Shown: one piece after another, positions 7,964-17,135 of the stretch
Layout of the letters: each line of letters opens with the position of its first letter
How positions within the stretch are numbered: position 1 is the first letter of the stretch
Assembly: GCF_003953935.1 (NCBI RefSeq)
Contig: NZ_RXLQ01000010.1
Span: 214,844-278,843, forward strand
Length of the DNA: 64,000 bases
Source: Massilia atriviolacea
GTDB lineage: Bacteria; Pseudomonadota; Gammaproteobacteria; Burkholderiales; Burkholderiaceae_D
Direction: 5' to 3'
The notes under the pieces: generated by a model
Databases searched by the model: none
What the model saw: only the letters and a program-made list of their open reading frames with translations
Told to the model about the DNA's origin: nothing
Program-made: the position numbers and the translations under genes

Positions 7964-8809
7964 CTAGTGCGCCATCAGCACGGGCAAACTCATCGACTCG
8001 AACAAGGTGCGCGTGACCCCGCCCAGGATGGTTTCGCGCACGCGCGAGTGGCCGTAGGCGCCCATCACCAGCAGGTCGGCATTCTTTTGCGCCGCCAGCG
8101 CCAGCAGCGCTTCGCCCACCGGCTGGCGCTTGTGGGCCAGCGCATGCACGGCGAAGCGCGCCTCGATGCCGTGCCGCGCCAGGTAGGGACGCGGATCGGC
8201 GGCCTGCGCTTCGGCCACCGTGTGGCTGCCCGGTCCGGTATCGAACAGCGCCAGCTCCACGCTGGCCGCCTGGCGCAGCAGCGGCAGCGCCAGGTGCAAT
8301 GCGATCGCGGCCTGGCGGCTGGCATCCCAGGACACCAGCACGCGCTGCCCGATGCTGGCGCGCTCGCCCGAATACGGCACCATCAGCACCGGTTTGCCGG
8401 CGTGCAGGACGACGTCGGCCGGCAGGTCGGCCAGCAGGCTTGGGCCGCCGTCATCCGGATCGGACTGGCTGAGCACGATCACATCGGCGACCCGGCCGTG
8501 CAGGCACAGGCCGCCGCCGGCATCGTCGTCGATCACGCGCGCCGCGTACCCTGCCAGTCCGGCCGCTTCGCAGCGCGCGGAAAACCCCGCCAGCGCCGCC
8601 TGCGCCTGTTCGCGCAAAAAGCCCAGGTGCAGCGCCAGGGTGGGATCGGTCTGGCCCGGCGGCAGGTTCGGATGGAGGGTGCGCGAGACGCCGGTCGGCG
8701 CCACCCCGCTCAGGTGGCCGCCCTGCCTGGCCAGCGCGATCGCCACGCCGATGCGGGCGGCGGCGGACGGACTGTCGTCGACATGGACGAGGATGCTCTG
8801 GTAAGCCAT
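7964..8809 (-). CDS. Tandem universal stress protein (UspA family)
   Basis: A 281-residue protein with two Usp domains, 1-140 and 150-281. The first opens SILVHVDDSPSAAARI. The second carries the nucleotide-binding signature GAYGHSRVRETILGGVT near the C terminus, close to the G-x2-G-x9-G pattern of ATP-binding Usp proteins; the first domain lacks it. Tandem Usp proteins of this kind are common in betaproteobacteria and are often induced by oxygen limitation or stress. AGGAAC precedes the start. It is transcribed away from phbB, and the 132-base gap between them holds an FNR-like site, which suggests joint induction at low oxygen. Confidence 0.88.
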   Translation of the reverse strand: MAYQSILVHVDDSPSAAARIGVAIALARQGGHLSGVAPTGVSRTLHPNLPPGQTDPTLALHLGFLREQAQAALAGFSARCEAAGLAGYAARVIDDDAGGGLCLHGRVADVIVLSQSDPDDGGPSLLADLPADVVLHAGKPVLMVPYSGERASIGQRVLVSWDASRQAAIALHLALPLLRQAASVELALFDTGPGSHTVAEAQAADPRPYLARHGIEARFAVHALAHKRQPVGEALLALAAQKNADLLVMGAYGHSRVRETILGGVTRTLFESMSLPVLMAH

Positions 8810-8867
8810 GGATGTTCCTGCCTCGGTAGCGTGATAGGCATCATCTTAAACCATCTTTCCCGAAGCT

Positions 8868-8881
8868 TTGATATTGCTCAA
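8868..8881. promoter_or_regulatory. FNR/ANR-like binding site
   Basis: TTGATATTGCTCAA matches the FNR consensus TTGAT-N4-ATCAA in nine of ten defined positions (C for A in the second half). It sits between the divergent universal stress gene and phbB, 59 bases upstream of the uspA-type start and 61 bases upstream of the phbB start. Functions of both neighbours fit oxygen-limitation control. No FNR gene is in the window. Confidence 0.5.
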
Positions 8882-8941
8882 TGTTGCGTACGGCAAGCCC
8901 CCTAGACTTGGGTTCGGACTTCACCACGACGACAGGAAAGC

Positions 8942-9691
8942 ATGATGGACATCAAAAGAGTGGCACTTGTAACGGGAGGCATGGGAGGTTTGGGTACGGC
9001 AATTTGCCAGCGTTTGCACCGGGCTGGCTTCCGCGTGGTGGCCACGTATTCGCCGCACAACAGTTCGCCCGAGGGCTGGCTGGCGGCGCAGCGCGATGAA
9101 GGCTTTCGCTTCACGGCCTGCAAGGTGGACGTGGGCGACTATGCCGACAGCGAATGGATGGTGCAAAAACTGTTGGCGGAACAGGGGCGCCTGGACGTGC
9201 TGGTCAACAACGCCGGCATCACGCGCGACCGCAGCCTGTCCAAGATGCAGCACGACGATTGGGTCGAGGTCATGCGTACCAACCTGGACAGCGTGTTCAA
9301 CCTGTGCAAGCAGGCGATCGAACCGATGATCGCGCAGGGCTGGGGACGGATCGTCAATATCTCCTCGGTCAATGGGCAGAAGGGCGCCTTCGGCCAGGCC
9401 AACTATGCCGCCGCCAAGGCCGGCATGCACGGTTTCACCAAGGCGCTGGCGCTGGAAATGGCGCGCCACAACGTCACGGTCAACACGGTCTCGCCCGGCT
9501 ACCTGCGCACCAGTATGGCGATGGCCGTGCCGGAAGACGTGATGAACAAGCGCATCCTGCCGCAGATTCCGGTCGGACGCCTGGGCGAGCCGGAGGAAGT
9601 GGCGGCGCTGGTGGCTTACCTGGCGTCGGAAGAGGCGGCGTTCGTGACGGGCGCGAACATCGCCATCAATGGCGGACAGCACATGAGCTGA
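8942..9691 (+). CDS. phbB: Acetoacetyl-CoA reductase
   Basis: A 249-residue short-chain dehydrogenase that reduces acetoacetyl-CoA to (R)-3-hydroxybutyryl-CoA with NADPH, the second step of polyhydroxybutyrate synthesis. The nucleotide-binding TGGMGGLG is at 11-18, NNAG at 89-92, and the catalytic Ser142-Tyr155-Lys159 triad is present (ISSVNGQ, YAAAK). The block FGQANYAAAKAGMHGFTKAL and VNTVSPGYLRT are typical of PhbB/FabG, and the closeness to PhbB in length and motifs makes it the better name; a FabG-type role cannot be excluded. No phbA or phbC lies next to it. AGGAAA precedes two adjacent ATG codons at 8942 and 8945. Confidence 0.85.
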   Translation: MMDIKRVALVTGGMGGLGTAICQRLHRAGFRVVATYSPHNSSPEGWLAAQRDEGFRFTACKVDVGDYADSEWMVQKLLAEQGRLDVLVNNAGITRDRSLSKMQHDDWVEVMRTNLDSVFNLCKQAIEPMIAQGWGRIVNISSVNGQKGAFGQANYAAAKAGMHGFTKALALEMARHNVTVNTVSPGYLRTSMAMAVPEDVMNKRILPQIPVGRLGEPEEVAALVAYLASEEAAFVTGANIAINGGQHMS

Positions 9692-9719
9692 GGGTAGCTG
9701 ATGCGACCATGGGCATGAA

Positions 9720-9748
9720 CTGACGCGCCGATGGGCGCGTCAGCGTTT
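9720..9748 (+). terminator. Probable terminator of phbB
   Basis: A perfect 10-bp stem (9720-9729 with 9734-9743) with a four-base loop GATG, followed by CGTTTCTC. The T-run is short. It overlaps the stop codon of the convergent DksA-type gene, so it may serve both strands. Confidence 0.6.
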
Positions 9749-10102
9749 CTCGGCGCGGGTCTGGCAGGCGATGCAGAGCCGCGCTTCGGGGCGCGCCTGC
9801 AGGCGCGAAAAGCCGATCGGATTGCCGCATTCCTCGCATGCGCCGTAACTGCCCTCGTCGATGCGCGCCAGCGCCTGGCGCAGGGTGCGCAGTTGCGCCA
9901 CGTGGTGGCCGGCCGCTTCCAGCGCCAGGTCGTTGAGCAGGCGCACGGTGGCCTTGTCGGCGGGAGACGTTTCCACCTCTTGCACCGCGAGTTCGCGCGG
10001 GCCGGCCGGCACCGTGTCGGCGTCGCCGCGCGCCAGTTCGGCCAGCCGCCCTTCGAGCACGGCTTTCAGGAGCGCAAGCTGCCCAGGTTCCAGTCCGTTC
10101 AT
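9740..10102 (-). CDS. DksA/TraR-family zinc finger protein
   Basis: A 120-residue protein with the C-terminal zinc finger of the DksA/TraR family: Cys89, Cys92, Cys110 and Cys113 (CEECGNPIGFSRLQARPEARLCIAC). The N-terminal two-thirds is a helical hairpin with ADKAT near its tip, the region which in DksA enters the RNA polymerase secondary channel with acidic residues; the acidic pair is only partly kept. At 120 residues it is shorter than DksA (about 150), closer to the short DksA-like paralogues. It may modulate transcription alongside ppGpp or under stress. I start at 10102 rather than further upstream because the helical domain begins there. Confidence 0.82.
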   Translation of the reverse strand: MNGLEPGQLALLKAVLEGRLAELARGDADTVPAGPRELAVQEVETSPADKATVRLLNDLALEAAGHHVAQLRTLRQALARIDEGSYGACEECGNPIGFSRLQARPEARLCIACQTRAEKR

Positions 10103-10233
10103 GATGACGCTCGGGATGGTTGATCTTGCATCGGCCCCGCGTCCGCCACGGACGCGCACCGGCCTGATAAGAGTGTAGCGCGTTCGCGCGGCGCTGAATA
10201 CCCGCGCACGCGCGCCGGCCGGCGCGGTTCGCG

Positions 10234-10677
10234 CTAGTGCGCCTTGATCGCCTTGATGCGCTCGCGCACATCCTTGAGCGCCAGCGACACCGTGCCCGGC
10301 ACGCCGCTCGCTGCCGCGCCGGCCAGTCCCACCACCGCCGCCACCAGGCCGGCGATGTCGGCGATGGCGCCGATCTTGCGGATTTTTTCGGTGGCGTCGG
10401 CGGTCAGGGCCAGCACCTGCTGCTGCGAGTGGCCCAGGCCCTTGAGCACGGCGCGCGCGGCGTCCAGGTACAGGGCGTGCACGTGCTGGCGCAGCAGCAA
10501 TTCCTCGTCGAGCAGGGCGAAGGCGGCATCGCGCTCGGCCTCGCCCGATGTGGCGCCGGCCGGCGCGCGGATGGCCAGCAGCGCGCGTTCATGGATGGCG
10601 CCGGCGACGCCCGACAATTGCGCGGCCAGCGCCATGATGTCTTCCACGCTGGCCAGTCCGTCTTGATCTGTTTTCAT
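10234..10677 (-). CDS. Hypothetical protein with one hydrophobic segment
   Basis: A 147-residue protein of unknown family. It is mostly helical, with one hydrophobic Ala/Gly/Val-rich stretch (about 105-125, ADIAGLVAAVVGLAGAAASG) that may be a membrane helix or an amphipathic hairpin, followed by a Lys-rich tail (KDVRERIKAIKAH). There is no signal peptide. GAGGTG lies upstream of the start. It follows the lipoprotein gene by 18 bases on the same strand, so the two are very likely co-transcribed and may act together at the envelope. Confidence 0.65.
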   Translation of the reverse strand: MKTDQDGLASVEDIMALAAQLSGVAGAIHERALLAIRAPAGATSGEAERDAAFALLDEELLLRQHVHALYLDAARAVLKGLGHSQQQVLALTADATEKIRKIGAIADIAGLVAAVVGLAGAAASGVPGTVSLALKDVRERIKAIKAH

Positions 10678-10695
10678 AGCACACCTCGGGTCGGT

Positions 10696-11550
10696 TTAGT
10701 CGGTCGCCAGGCCGGCGCGGATCAGGCGCAGGTCGCGCACGAGGTCGGACAGCATGCGGCGCATCTCGGAGGAGGACATCGTGGCGAGGTTCTCGCGCAG
10801 CTTCTGGTGGCCCAGCGCCACCTTGGCCAGGCCCTGGCGCGCCAGGTCGATGCGCCTGTCGACCAGGCGGTACTCGCTGGTCTTGGCCTGCACATGGGCG
10901 CGCGCCAGCGTGTACAGCAGGCGGTCCTGGGGCCGCTCGGCCAGCGGCAGGGCCACCTCGAAAAAGCCGAGCACGGTTTTCTTTTCGTTCTCGTGGGCGG
11001 CCGCGTAGATGTCGGTCAGGCTGAGCATGGCGTCGAGCAGCACGCGCAGGTCGGCGTCGCCGTCGCGCACCATGGTCTCCACGCTGTCCTTCTGGTAGCG
11101 CGACGTGAGCGCGCGCGTCAGCAGGCGCGCCAGGCCGGTGTAGGCGCTCACCTGTTTCTGGCCCAGGGTGGTCTCGGACAAGCCGCTCAGGCCCACGCCC
11201 AGGGTATCGATCTGCGGCGTGAAATCGTAGCGCGCCTCGCCGGCCAGTGCGCTCAGGGTCTGCATGTACGCCACCACGGCTTTCTGGATGGTCACGAAAT
11301 CGTTATAGGCGGCGTGCCGCCGGGCGTCGTTTTCCTTGGCGGCCTTGTCGGCGGCGGCCGGGAGGTAGGGTTGCTCGCGCAGGTAGGTGTCGCGGTAGCG
11401 CGCGGACAGCTCGGCGTAGCCGCCCAGCCGGGCCGAGGCGTCGGCGAATTCGCGCACCTCTTCCAGGTTGACCCGGTTGCTGGCGCAGCCGCCCAGCAAG
11501 AGGCTGGCGGCAAGCAGCGTGGACGTGCTCAGGGTGCGGAGGGCGTTCAT
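10696..11550 (-). CDS. Predicted lipoprotein
   Basis: A 284-residue exported lipoprotein. The signal peptide ends in a clear lipobox, LLLGGC, placing the lipid-bearing Cys near residue 20 (SLLLGGCASN). The mature part is strongly helical with many Arg, Glu and Gln residues and repeated heptad-like runs, suggesting a helical bundle facing the periplasm. Asn and Ser rather than Asp follow the Cys, which favours outer membrane sorting. GAAAGGA precedes the ATG at 11550; the frame is open further upstream without a binding site. First gene of a likely two-gene unit with the small hydrophobic protein downstream. Function unknown. Confidence 0.75.
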   Translation of the reverse strand: MNALRTLSTSTLLAASLLLGGCASNRVNLEEVREFADASARLGGYAELSARYRDTYLREQPYLPAAADKAAKENDARRHAAYNDFVTIQKAVVAYMQTLSALAGEARYDFTPQIDTLGVGLSGLSETTLGQKQVSAYTGLARLLTRALTSRYQKDSVETMVRDGDADLRVLLDAMLSLTDIYAAAHENEKKTVLGFFEVALPLAERPQDRLLYTLARAHVQAKTSEYRLVDRRIDLARQGLAKVALGHQKLRENLATMSSSEMRRMLSDLVRDLRLIRAGLATD

Positions 11551-11696
11551 AAATCCTTTCAGGCACGCGCGGGAAACGGGTAAGAAGTTCCCATTCTTGC
11601 GCCGATGATTTGAATGCTGTTTGTTTAAGGTCAAACCTCACGACTGTTTTCATTCGCGAAAACTGCCATCGATCATCTTGTTGATTTTGCCATGGA

Positions 11697-12473
11697 TTAA
11701 GTAAATACGCTACGCCAATCCAAGCCGGCCATGGTGCCGGCGCGCGGATGGTATTCGCAGCCGACCCAGCCGTCGTAGCCGAGTTCGTCGAGCAGGGCGA
11801 ACAGGTAGCGGTAATTGATCTCGCCCGTGCCCGGTTCGTGGCGGCCGGGATTGTCGGCCGCCTGCATGTGGCGGATCAGGGGCAGGCGCGCGCGGATGGT
11901 ATTGGCCAGTTCGCCTTCCATGCGCTGCATGTGATAGATGTCGTACTGCATGAACAGGTTCGGCGCTGCGCATTCGGCGATGACGGCGGCGGCCTGGGCG
12001 CTGCCGGTCAGGAAGTAGCCGGGCATGTCGTAGGTGTTGATCGGCTCGATCAACAGGTCGATGCCGTGCGGCGCCAGCGCGGCGGCGGCGAAGCGCAGGT
12101 TGCCGATGTAGGTCTCGTGGGCGCGTTCGCGCGCGATGGCGGGCGGCACGATGCCGGCCAGGCAGTGCAGGCGGCGCACGCCGAGCGCGCTGGCGTAGTC
12201 GAGCGCCAGCGCCACGCTGTCCTGGAATTCGCCGCTGCGGCGCGGGTCGCAGGCCAGGCCGCGCTCGCCCGCGTGCCAGTCGCCGGCGGGCAGGTTGTGC
12301 AGCACCGGCTGCAGATGCTGGCGCGCCAGGCGCTCGCCGATCTGGCCGGCGTCGAAGGCGTAGGGAAACAGGAATTCGACGCCATCGAAACCACTCGCGC
12401 GGGCGGCGGCGAAGCGGTCGAGGAAGGGCGCTTCGGTAAACATCAGGCTGAGGTTGGCGCAGAATCTGGGCAT
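11697..12473 (-). CDS. hyi: Hydroxypyruvate isomerase-type TIM barrel protein
   Basis: A 258-residue protein, exactly the usual length of hydroxypyruvate isomerase (Hyi), which interconverts hydroxypyruvate and tartronate semialdehyde in glyoxylate and glycerate metabolism. It belongs to the xylose isomerase-like TIM barrels. Typical stretches are MPRFCANLSLMFTEAPFLDR, DGVEFLFPYAFD, LLIEPINTYDMPGYFL, QYDIYHMQRMEGEL and IRHMQAADNPGRHEPGTGEI, covering the metal-binding Glu, Asp, His and Glu positions. The start at 12473 gives the canonical MPRFCANL beginning. No glyoxylate carboligase or tartronate semialdehyde reductase gene is adjacent. Related barrels such as the 2-oxo-tetronate isomerase OtnI are the main alternative. 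Confidence 0.8.
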   Translation of the reverse strand: MPRFCANLSLMFTEAPFLDRFAAARASGFDGVEFLFPYAFDAGQIGERLARQHLQPVLHNLPAGDWHAGERGLACDPRRSGEFQDSVALALDYASALGVRRLHCLAGIVPPAIARERAHETYIGNLRFAAAALAPHGIDLLIEPINTYDMPGYFLTGSAQAAAVIAECAAPNLFMQYDIYHMQRMEGELANTIRARLPLIRHMQAADNPGRHEPGTGEINYRYLFALLDELGYDGWVGCEYHPRAGTMAGLDWRSVFT

Positions 12474-12516
12474 CGGGCGGGCTGCGTGTTGAGGAGGGGA
12501 TATCGTAAACCAGAAT

Positions 12517-12546
12517 CCGGATCCGGACCCGGACCCGGACCCCGAC
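12517..12546. repeat. Hexanucleotide microsatellite
   Basis: Five consecutive six-base units of the CCGGAC type (CCGGAT, CCGGAC three times, CCCGAC) lie between hyi and the MFS gene. Read on the minus strand this is just upstream of hyi, so copy number could alter its leader or promoter spacing. Confidence 0.65.
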
Positions 12547-12662
12547 CCATATCGTCTGCCGCACGGCAGGGCGGCGCAACTGTCCGCACGGACGGCGCGC
12601 GCAGCCGGCACAGCGAGCTCATGTCGATACGCCGGCATGCCGCGAGGCCCCGGCATGCCAGC

Positions 12663-13940
12663 TTACTCCGGAGCCGGCAGCGCCACGTCCGCGATCGTCC
12701 CCATCGGCGTGAGCAGCCAGGCCAGCAGCGCGGTCCCCACCAGGAACAGGCCGGCCCCGCCGAACAGCTGCGCCAAAGTCGCATATTGCATCAGCCAGCC
12801 GGTCAGCGCGGCCGACAGCGGCGCCACGCCCATGAAGATGAACATGAACATGCTCATCGCCCGCCCCAGCATGGCGCGCGGCACGCGTTGCTGCAGCCAG
12901 CTGAACACCGCCACCTGCATGAAGCCGCCCAGCACGCCGATCGCCAGCAGCAGGCCGGCCGCCTGCCAGGTCGCCGCCACCAGTCCCAGCGGAATGAGCA
13001 GCAGCCCGACCAGCACATCGACCAGCAGCACCGTGGTGCCGAAATTGCGCACCCGGAACTTGCCCAGCACGCCGCTGAGCGCCATCCCGATCAGGCTGCC
13101 TGCCCCGTGCACGCCCATGATGATGCCGAGCGCCGAGGCGCCGTGCAGCACCGTGCTGGCCAGCACCGGCAGCGCCACCTGCATGGCGCCGCCCACGACA
13201 AACGCGCACAAGCCCCAGTACAGCATGCTGGTGCGCAGCGCCATGTCGTTCCAGACCATCTTCACGCCGGCGCCGACCGCGCGCAGGACAGGCTCGGGCG
13301 CGGCTTTCGGCGCCGCATGCAGCAGCCGCACGCGCGACAAGGTCCAGGCCGACAGCAGGAAACTGGCGCTGTCGGCCGCGAAGGCGAATCCGATGCCGCT
13401 CGCGTCGCCGCCCCGGCTGCCGTCGCCGAACAGCGCGATCAGCAGGCCTGCCAGCAGCGGCCCGGCCAGCATGGTGAGCTGGCGAATCCCCATCATGATG
13501 CCGTTGGCCATCGGCAGCTGCGCCGGCGCCACCACGTTCGGCAGCATCGAGGTGCCGGCCGGAATGCTGAAGGCCGAGGCGAAGCCGATCGCCAGCGCCA
13601 GCGCGCCGATCGGTAACAGGTCCATGCGGCCGCTGAAGACCATGGCCGCCAGCACGCCCAGCAGGACGGTATTGACGTACTTGCTGATCATCAGCATCGA
13701 CTTGGGCGAGTAGCGGTCGACCAGGGCGCCGCCGAGCAGGATGAAGATGGCGCGCGGCACGCTCATCAGGGCGATGACCAGTCCCATCTTGAGCGGATCG
13801 CCGGTGCCGACCAGCACCAGCCAGGGCAGGGCGATCATGGTGAACTGGTCGCCCAGGGCCGAGATGATGGCGCCGCCCATCATCCACAAGAAATTCGGCT
13901 CGCGCAGCAGGGCCGCGCGCGCCTGTGTCGGATCGTCCAT
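12663..13940 (-). CDS. MFS transporter, EntS/MFS_3 type
   Basis: A 425-residue inner membrane protein with about twelve predicted helices, of the MFS_3 group that includes the enterobactin exporter EntS and many drug or small-molecule exporters. The opening PNFLWMMGGAIISALGDQFT and the loop GGALVDRYSPKSMLM (motif A region) are characteristic. A cytoplasmic mid-loop lies near residues 200-235. It starts three bases after the MarR gene stop on the same strand, so the pair forms a regulator-exporter unit in which the regulator probably represses both and responds to the exported compound. The substrate cannot be told from sequence. Confidence 0.85.
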   Translation of the reverse strand: MDDPTQARAALLREPNFLWMMGGAIISALGDQFTMIALPWLVLVGTGDPLKMGLVIALMSVPRAIFILLGGALVDRYSPKSMLMISKYVNTVLLGVLAAMVFSGRMDLLPIGALALAIGFASAFSIPAGTSMLPNVVAPAQLPMANGIMMGIRQLTMLAGPLLAGLLIALFGDGSRGGDASGIGFAFAADSASFLLSAWTLSRVRLLHAAPKAAPEPVLRAVGAGVKMVWNDMALRTSMLYWGLCAFVVGGAMQVALPVLASTVLHGASALGIIMGVHGAGSLIGMALSGVLGKFRVRNFGTTVLLVDVLVGLLLIPLGLVAATWQAAGLLLAIGVLGGFMQVAVFSWLQQRVPRAMLGRAMSMFMFIFMGVAPLSAALTGWLMQYATLAQLFGGAGLFLVGTALLAWLLTPMGTIADVALPAPE

Positions 13941-13943
13941 GGC

Positions 13944-14390
13944 TTAGCTGTTGCTCAGGTTGATGCCGGCGATCTGGCCCAGGATGGCCGACATCGCTTC
14001 GAGCTGGTCCGGCGCGAACGGGCGCAGCGCTTCGCGGCTGATCAGGTCGACGACGTCGCTGGCGTTGAGCGCCAGTTCCTGTCCGGTCGGGGTAATGACG
14101 GCAAAGCCGACGCGGGCGTCGCGCGGGTCGGCTTCGCGCGTGACCAGGCCGATCTTTTCCAGCGGCAGCAGGCTGCGCGTGATGCCGGAGGCGGTCAGCC
14201 CCAGCCGTTCGGCCAGGTCGACCCGGCGCAGGCGCCCGCCCGGGGCGCGGCTCAGGTGGTTGAGGATCTGGAAGTCGGAAAAGCTGATGCCGTGGTGCCC
14301 GCCCAGCGAATTGTCGAAACGGCGCAGCAGGGCCGCGTTGGCGCGCGCCATGCGCAGGCACAGTTCGGCGTGGGAATTGAGTTCGTTCAT
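13944..14390 (-). CDS. MarR-family transcriptional regulator
   Basis: A 148-residue winged-helix regulator. The DNA-binding part is clear: ISFSDFQILNHLSRAP, LRRVDLAERLGLTASGITR (recognition region) and the wing KIGLVTREADPRDARV. Helices at both ends form the dimer interface. AAAGGAAA precedes the start. Being first in a two-gene unit with the MFS exporter, it most likely represses that unit until a small aromatic or similar ligand binds. The AT-rich region just upstream (14400-14450) contains ATACAGTAT, a short palindrome that may be part of its operator. This is inference. Confidence 0.85.
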   Translation of the reverse strand: MNELNSHAELCLRMARANAALLRRFDNSLGGHHGISFSDFQILNHLSRAPGGRLRRVDLAERLGLTASGITRSLLPLEKIGLVTREADPRDARVGFAVITPTGQELALNASDVVDLISREALRPFAPDQLEAMSAILGQIAGINLSNS

Positions 14391-14516
14391 GGTAATTTCC
14401 TTTATTAATACAGTATCGATGTTTGAGTGCGCAAGTATATCTGCTTTTAAAGCGCGTGGCCACCGATTTGCATCCCTCCTTGCGGATGGGCGAATCGATG
14501 GGCACGCGCGGGGTAG

Positions 14517-14538
14517 GCCCGGCTACGGTAAGCCGGGC
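14517..14538. terminator. Hairpin between marR-type gene and rhlE
   Basis: GCCCGGCT (14517-14524) and AGCCGGGC (14531-14538) form a perfect 8-bp stem with loop ACGGTA, 15 bases past the rhlE stop. No T-run follows, so termination is possible but not assured. Confidence 0.4.
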
Positions 14539-14552
14539 GCGCAGCCGCCTAC

Positions 14553-15932
14553 TTAGCGGCCACGGCCGCCCGAGCGGTGCGGCGCCGCCGGACGCGGACC
14601 GCGCGCGCCAGCCGTACCGCCACCGCCACCGCCACCGCCGCCGGCGCTGCGCGGCTTGGCCGGCGCACGGCCACCGCCGCCGCCGACCTTGATCACTTGC
14701 CCGCCGCCGGAACGGCCGCCACGGCCGCCATGGCCTGGGGCGCCGCTACGCAGTTGCACAGGCTGCGCGCGCGCGTTCGGATCGGGCTCGAAACCGGCGA
14801 TGATCTGGCGCGGCAGGGTTTGCTTGATCAGCTTTTCGATATCCTTCAGCATCTCGTGCTCGTCCACGCAGACCAGCGATACGGCTTCGCCGGTGGCGCC
14901 GGCGCGGCCGGTACGGCCGATGCGGTGCACATAGTCTTCAGGAATGTTCGGCAGGTCGTAGTTGACCACGTGCGGCAGCTGGTCGATATCGATCCCGCGC
15001 GCGGCGATATCGGTCGCCACCAGCACTTGCAGTGCGCCATCCTTGAATTCCGACAGCGCCTTGGTGCGCGCCGACTGGCTCTTGTTGCCGTGGATCGCCA
15101 TGGCGCCGATGCCGTCCGCGCCGAGCTGTTCGACCAGCTTGTTGGCGCCGTGCTTGGTGCGGGTAAATACCAGCACCTGGGTCCATTTGTTGGACTTGAT
15201 CAGGTAGGACAGCATCGGATGCTTCTTGTCGCGGTCGACCGGGTGGATCTTCTGGGCGATGACTTCCACCGTCGAATTGCGGCGCGCCACTTCGATCATG
15301 GCCGGCTTGTTCAGCAAGCCATCGGCCAGGGCCTTGATCTCTTCCGAGAAGGTGGCCGAGAACAGCAGGTTCTGGCGCTTCGGCGGCAGGGCGGCCAGCA
15401 CTTTTTTGATGTCGCGGATGAAACCCATGTCGAGCATGCGGTCGGCTTCGTCCAGGATCAGGATTTCGATCTTCGACAGGTCGACCGTGCGCTGTTCCAT
15501 GTGGTCGAGCAGGCGGCCGGGGGTGGCCACCAGGATGTCGACGCCGTGCTTGAGCTGCTTGATCTGCGGATTGATGCCGACCCCGCCGAAAATCACGGCC
15601 GAGTTCAGGTTGGTGTACTTGCCGTACACGCGCACGCTTTCCTCGACCTGGGCCGCCAGTTCGCGGGTCGGGGTCAGGATCAGGGCGCGCACCGCGCGCG
15701 GCGAGGTCTTGCTGGCCAGGGCCGCGCCGACCGCGTCGGTCGACAGGCGGTTCAGGATCGGCAGGGTGAAACCGGCGGTCTTGCCGGTGCCGGTCTGTGC
15801 GCCCGCCAGCAGGTCGCCGCCGTTCAGCACGGCGGGAATCGCCTGGGTCTGGATCGGGGTCGGGACGGTGTAACCGTGTTCGGTTACGGCACGAACGATA
15901 GCATCGGACAGGCCGAGTTTAGAAAATGACAT
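14553..15932 (-). CDS. rhlE: DEAD-box RNA helicase RhlE
   Basis: A 459-residue ATP-dependent RNA helicase, probably active in ribosome assembly or RNA turnover. It has all the family motifs: Q motif ([10 protein letters not shown]), Walker A AQTGTGKT (45-52), PTRELA, DEAD ([13 protein letters not shown]), SAT, and the C-terminal HRIGRTGR. The C-terminal tail (about 395-459) is Gly-, Arg- and Pro-rich with a run of consecutive Gly residues coded by repeated CCGCCA/CCGCCG units (minus strand), typical of RhlE RNA-binding tails. The start at 15932 gives [10 protein letters not shown], the normal RhlE beginning; the open frame extends 21 codons further but without homology. Confidence 0.92.
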   Translation of the reverse strand: MSFSKLGLSDAIVRAVTEHGYTVPTPIQTQAIPAVLNGGDLLAGAQTGTGKTAGFTLPILNRLSTDAVGAALASKTSPRAVRALILTPTRELAAQVEESVRVYGKYTNLNSAVIFGGVGINPQIKQLKHGVDILVATPGRLLDHMEQRTVDLSKIEILILDEADRMLDMGFIRDIKKVLAALPPKRQNLLFSATFSEEIKALADGLLNKPAMIEVARRNSTVEVIAQKIHPVDRDKKHPMLSYLIKSNKWTQVLVFTRTKHGANKLVEQLGADGIGAMAIHGNKSQSARTKALSEFKDGALQVLVATDIAARGIDIDQLPHVVNYDLPNIPEDYVHRIGRTGRAGATGEAVSLVCVDEHEMLKDIEKLIKQTLPRQIIAGFEPDPNARAQPVQLRSGAPGHGGRGGRSGGGQVIKVGGGGGRAPAKPRSAGGGGGGGGGTAGARGPRPAAPHRSGGRGR

Positions 15933-16113
15933 GATAACTTTATGGTGGAGATCGGCCCGTCGCTCATGCAGAAAGCGCCAGTCGCAGGCAATCAATATTA
16001 GAAAATCGTGGTGGCAAAGGCACTGGAAACGGTGCCACCCGACATTGCAGCATACACAGCGATGCTAAATTTAACAGAAATCAGTTTCGCTGTGGAAATT
16101 TCACGTGCGGCGT

Positions 16114-16169
16114 GTTAAGCCTGGCGGAGGGAAAGCGGAGGCCTGACAGGGCCTCCAATACAGCTTAAC
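16114..16169. terminator. Nested inverted repeats downstream of suhB
   Basis: An inner hairpin GGAGGCC/GGCCTCC (16137-16143 with 16150-16156, six-base loop) is flanked by an outer pair GTTAAGC/GCTTAAC (16114-16120 with 16163-16169). On the minus strand this follows the suhB stop. There is no clean T-run, so it is a terminator candidate only. Confidence 0.4.
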
Positions 16170-16177
16170 GGCGTATT

Positions 16178-16966
16178 TTACGCGAAAGGCGACAACAGCG
16201 TGACCATCTGGCCGAACACCTTCGGGCTGGCGGCGATGATGTCGCCCTTGTGCAGGTAGTCGGACTCGCCGTTGAACTCGCCGACGATGCCGCCCGCTTC
16301 CGTCACCAGCAGCGAACCGGCGGCGATATCCCAGGCTTTCAGGCCTTTTTCGTAGAAGCCGTCGCTGCGGCCGGCGGCCACGTTGGCCAGTTCCAGCGCG
16401 GCCGAACCGGCGCTGCGCACGGCCTGGCAACGTTCGGCGACGACGCCGTACATCTTCATGTACTCGGCCAGGGCGCGCGGACCGGCGCCGTGACCGGAGC
16501 ACAGCAGGGTGTTGGCCAGGCGGTCGTGCTTGGTCACGCGGATGCGCTTGTCGTTCAGGTAGGCGCCGGCGCCCTTGCTGGCGGTGTACAGGTCGTTACG
16601 CACGGGATCGTAGATCACGGCCTGCGTGACGATGCCGCGCTGGGCCAGCGCGATCGAGACGCAATAGTTGGGATAGCCGTGCATGAAGTTGGTGGTGCCA
16701 TCGATCGGGTCGATGATCCAGGCGAATTCACTCTCGTCGTTCAGGTTGGCGGATGCACCCGATTCCTCGGCCAGGATCGCATGGTCGGGATAGGCTTTGA
16801 GCAAGGTTTCGATGATCGCCTGTTCGGCCGCCTGGTCGACATCGGTGACGAAATCGTTGTGTTGTTTTTCAGTAACACTGATCCGGTCGACGTCGAAGGA
16901 CGCGCGCTGGATCACGGTGGCGGCGCGGCGAGCTGCCTTGATCGCCGTATTGAGCATTGGGTGCAT
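16178..16966 (-). CDS. suhB: Inositol-1-monophosphatase
   Basis: A 262-residue member of the lithium-sensitive Mg-dependent phosphatase family, matching the usual length of SuhB. The metal-binding motifs are present: [23 protein letters not shown] and the C-terminal [17 protein letters not shown]. It hydrolyses inositol-1-phosphate, and in enterobacteria SuhB also joins the rRNA antitermination complex. The start is at 16966, with a second Met three codons later. It is divergent from trmJ across 169 bases; this suhB-trmJ pairing is common in betaproteobacteria and supports both names. A palindrome GCGTATTTTACGC overlaps its stop codon. Confidence 0.92.
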   Translation of the reverse strand: MHPMLNTAIKAARRAATVIQRASFDVDRISVTEKQHNDFVTDVDQAAEQAIIETLLKAYPDHAILAEESGASANLNDESEFAWIIDPIDGTTNFMHGYPNYCVSIALAQRGIVTQAVIYDPVRNDLYTASKGAGAYLNDKRIRVTKHDRLANTLLCSGHGAGPRALAEYMKMYGVVAERCQAVRSAGSAALELANVAAGRSDGFYEKGLKAWDIAAGSLLVTEAGGIVGEFNGESDYLHKGDIIAASPKVFGQMVTLLSPFA

Positions 16967-17135
16967 GTGGAGCTTCCGTTAAAAGAACGCCAACGCCCAC
17001 GGCGCCCCTCGGGGCGCAGCGAACGGTAGAGAACAAGAATGAATTAAAGAGCGGTGCGGCGGCGAACTGGTTAAAATCGCGGGCTGGTCAGCCCTGTTTT
17101 CAACGATCCGCTACTGCGCGATAGCGCTATTTTAA

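Noticed and set aside
11239..11480. Small open frames antisense to the lipoprotein gene
   Set aside because: Arg-rich shadows without a binding site or homology.
14620..14660. Repeated CCGCCA/CCGCCG units that could be a regulatory microsatellite
   Set aside because: They code for the Gly-rich tail of RhlE and need no separate explanation.
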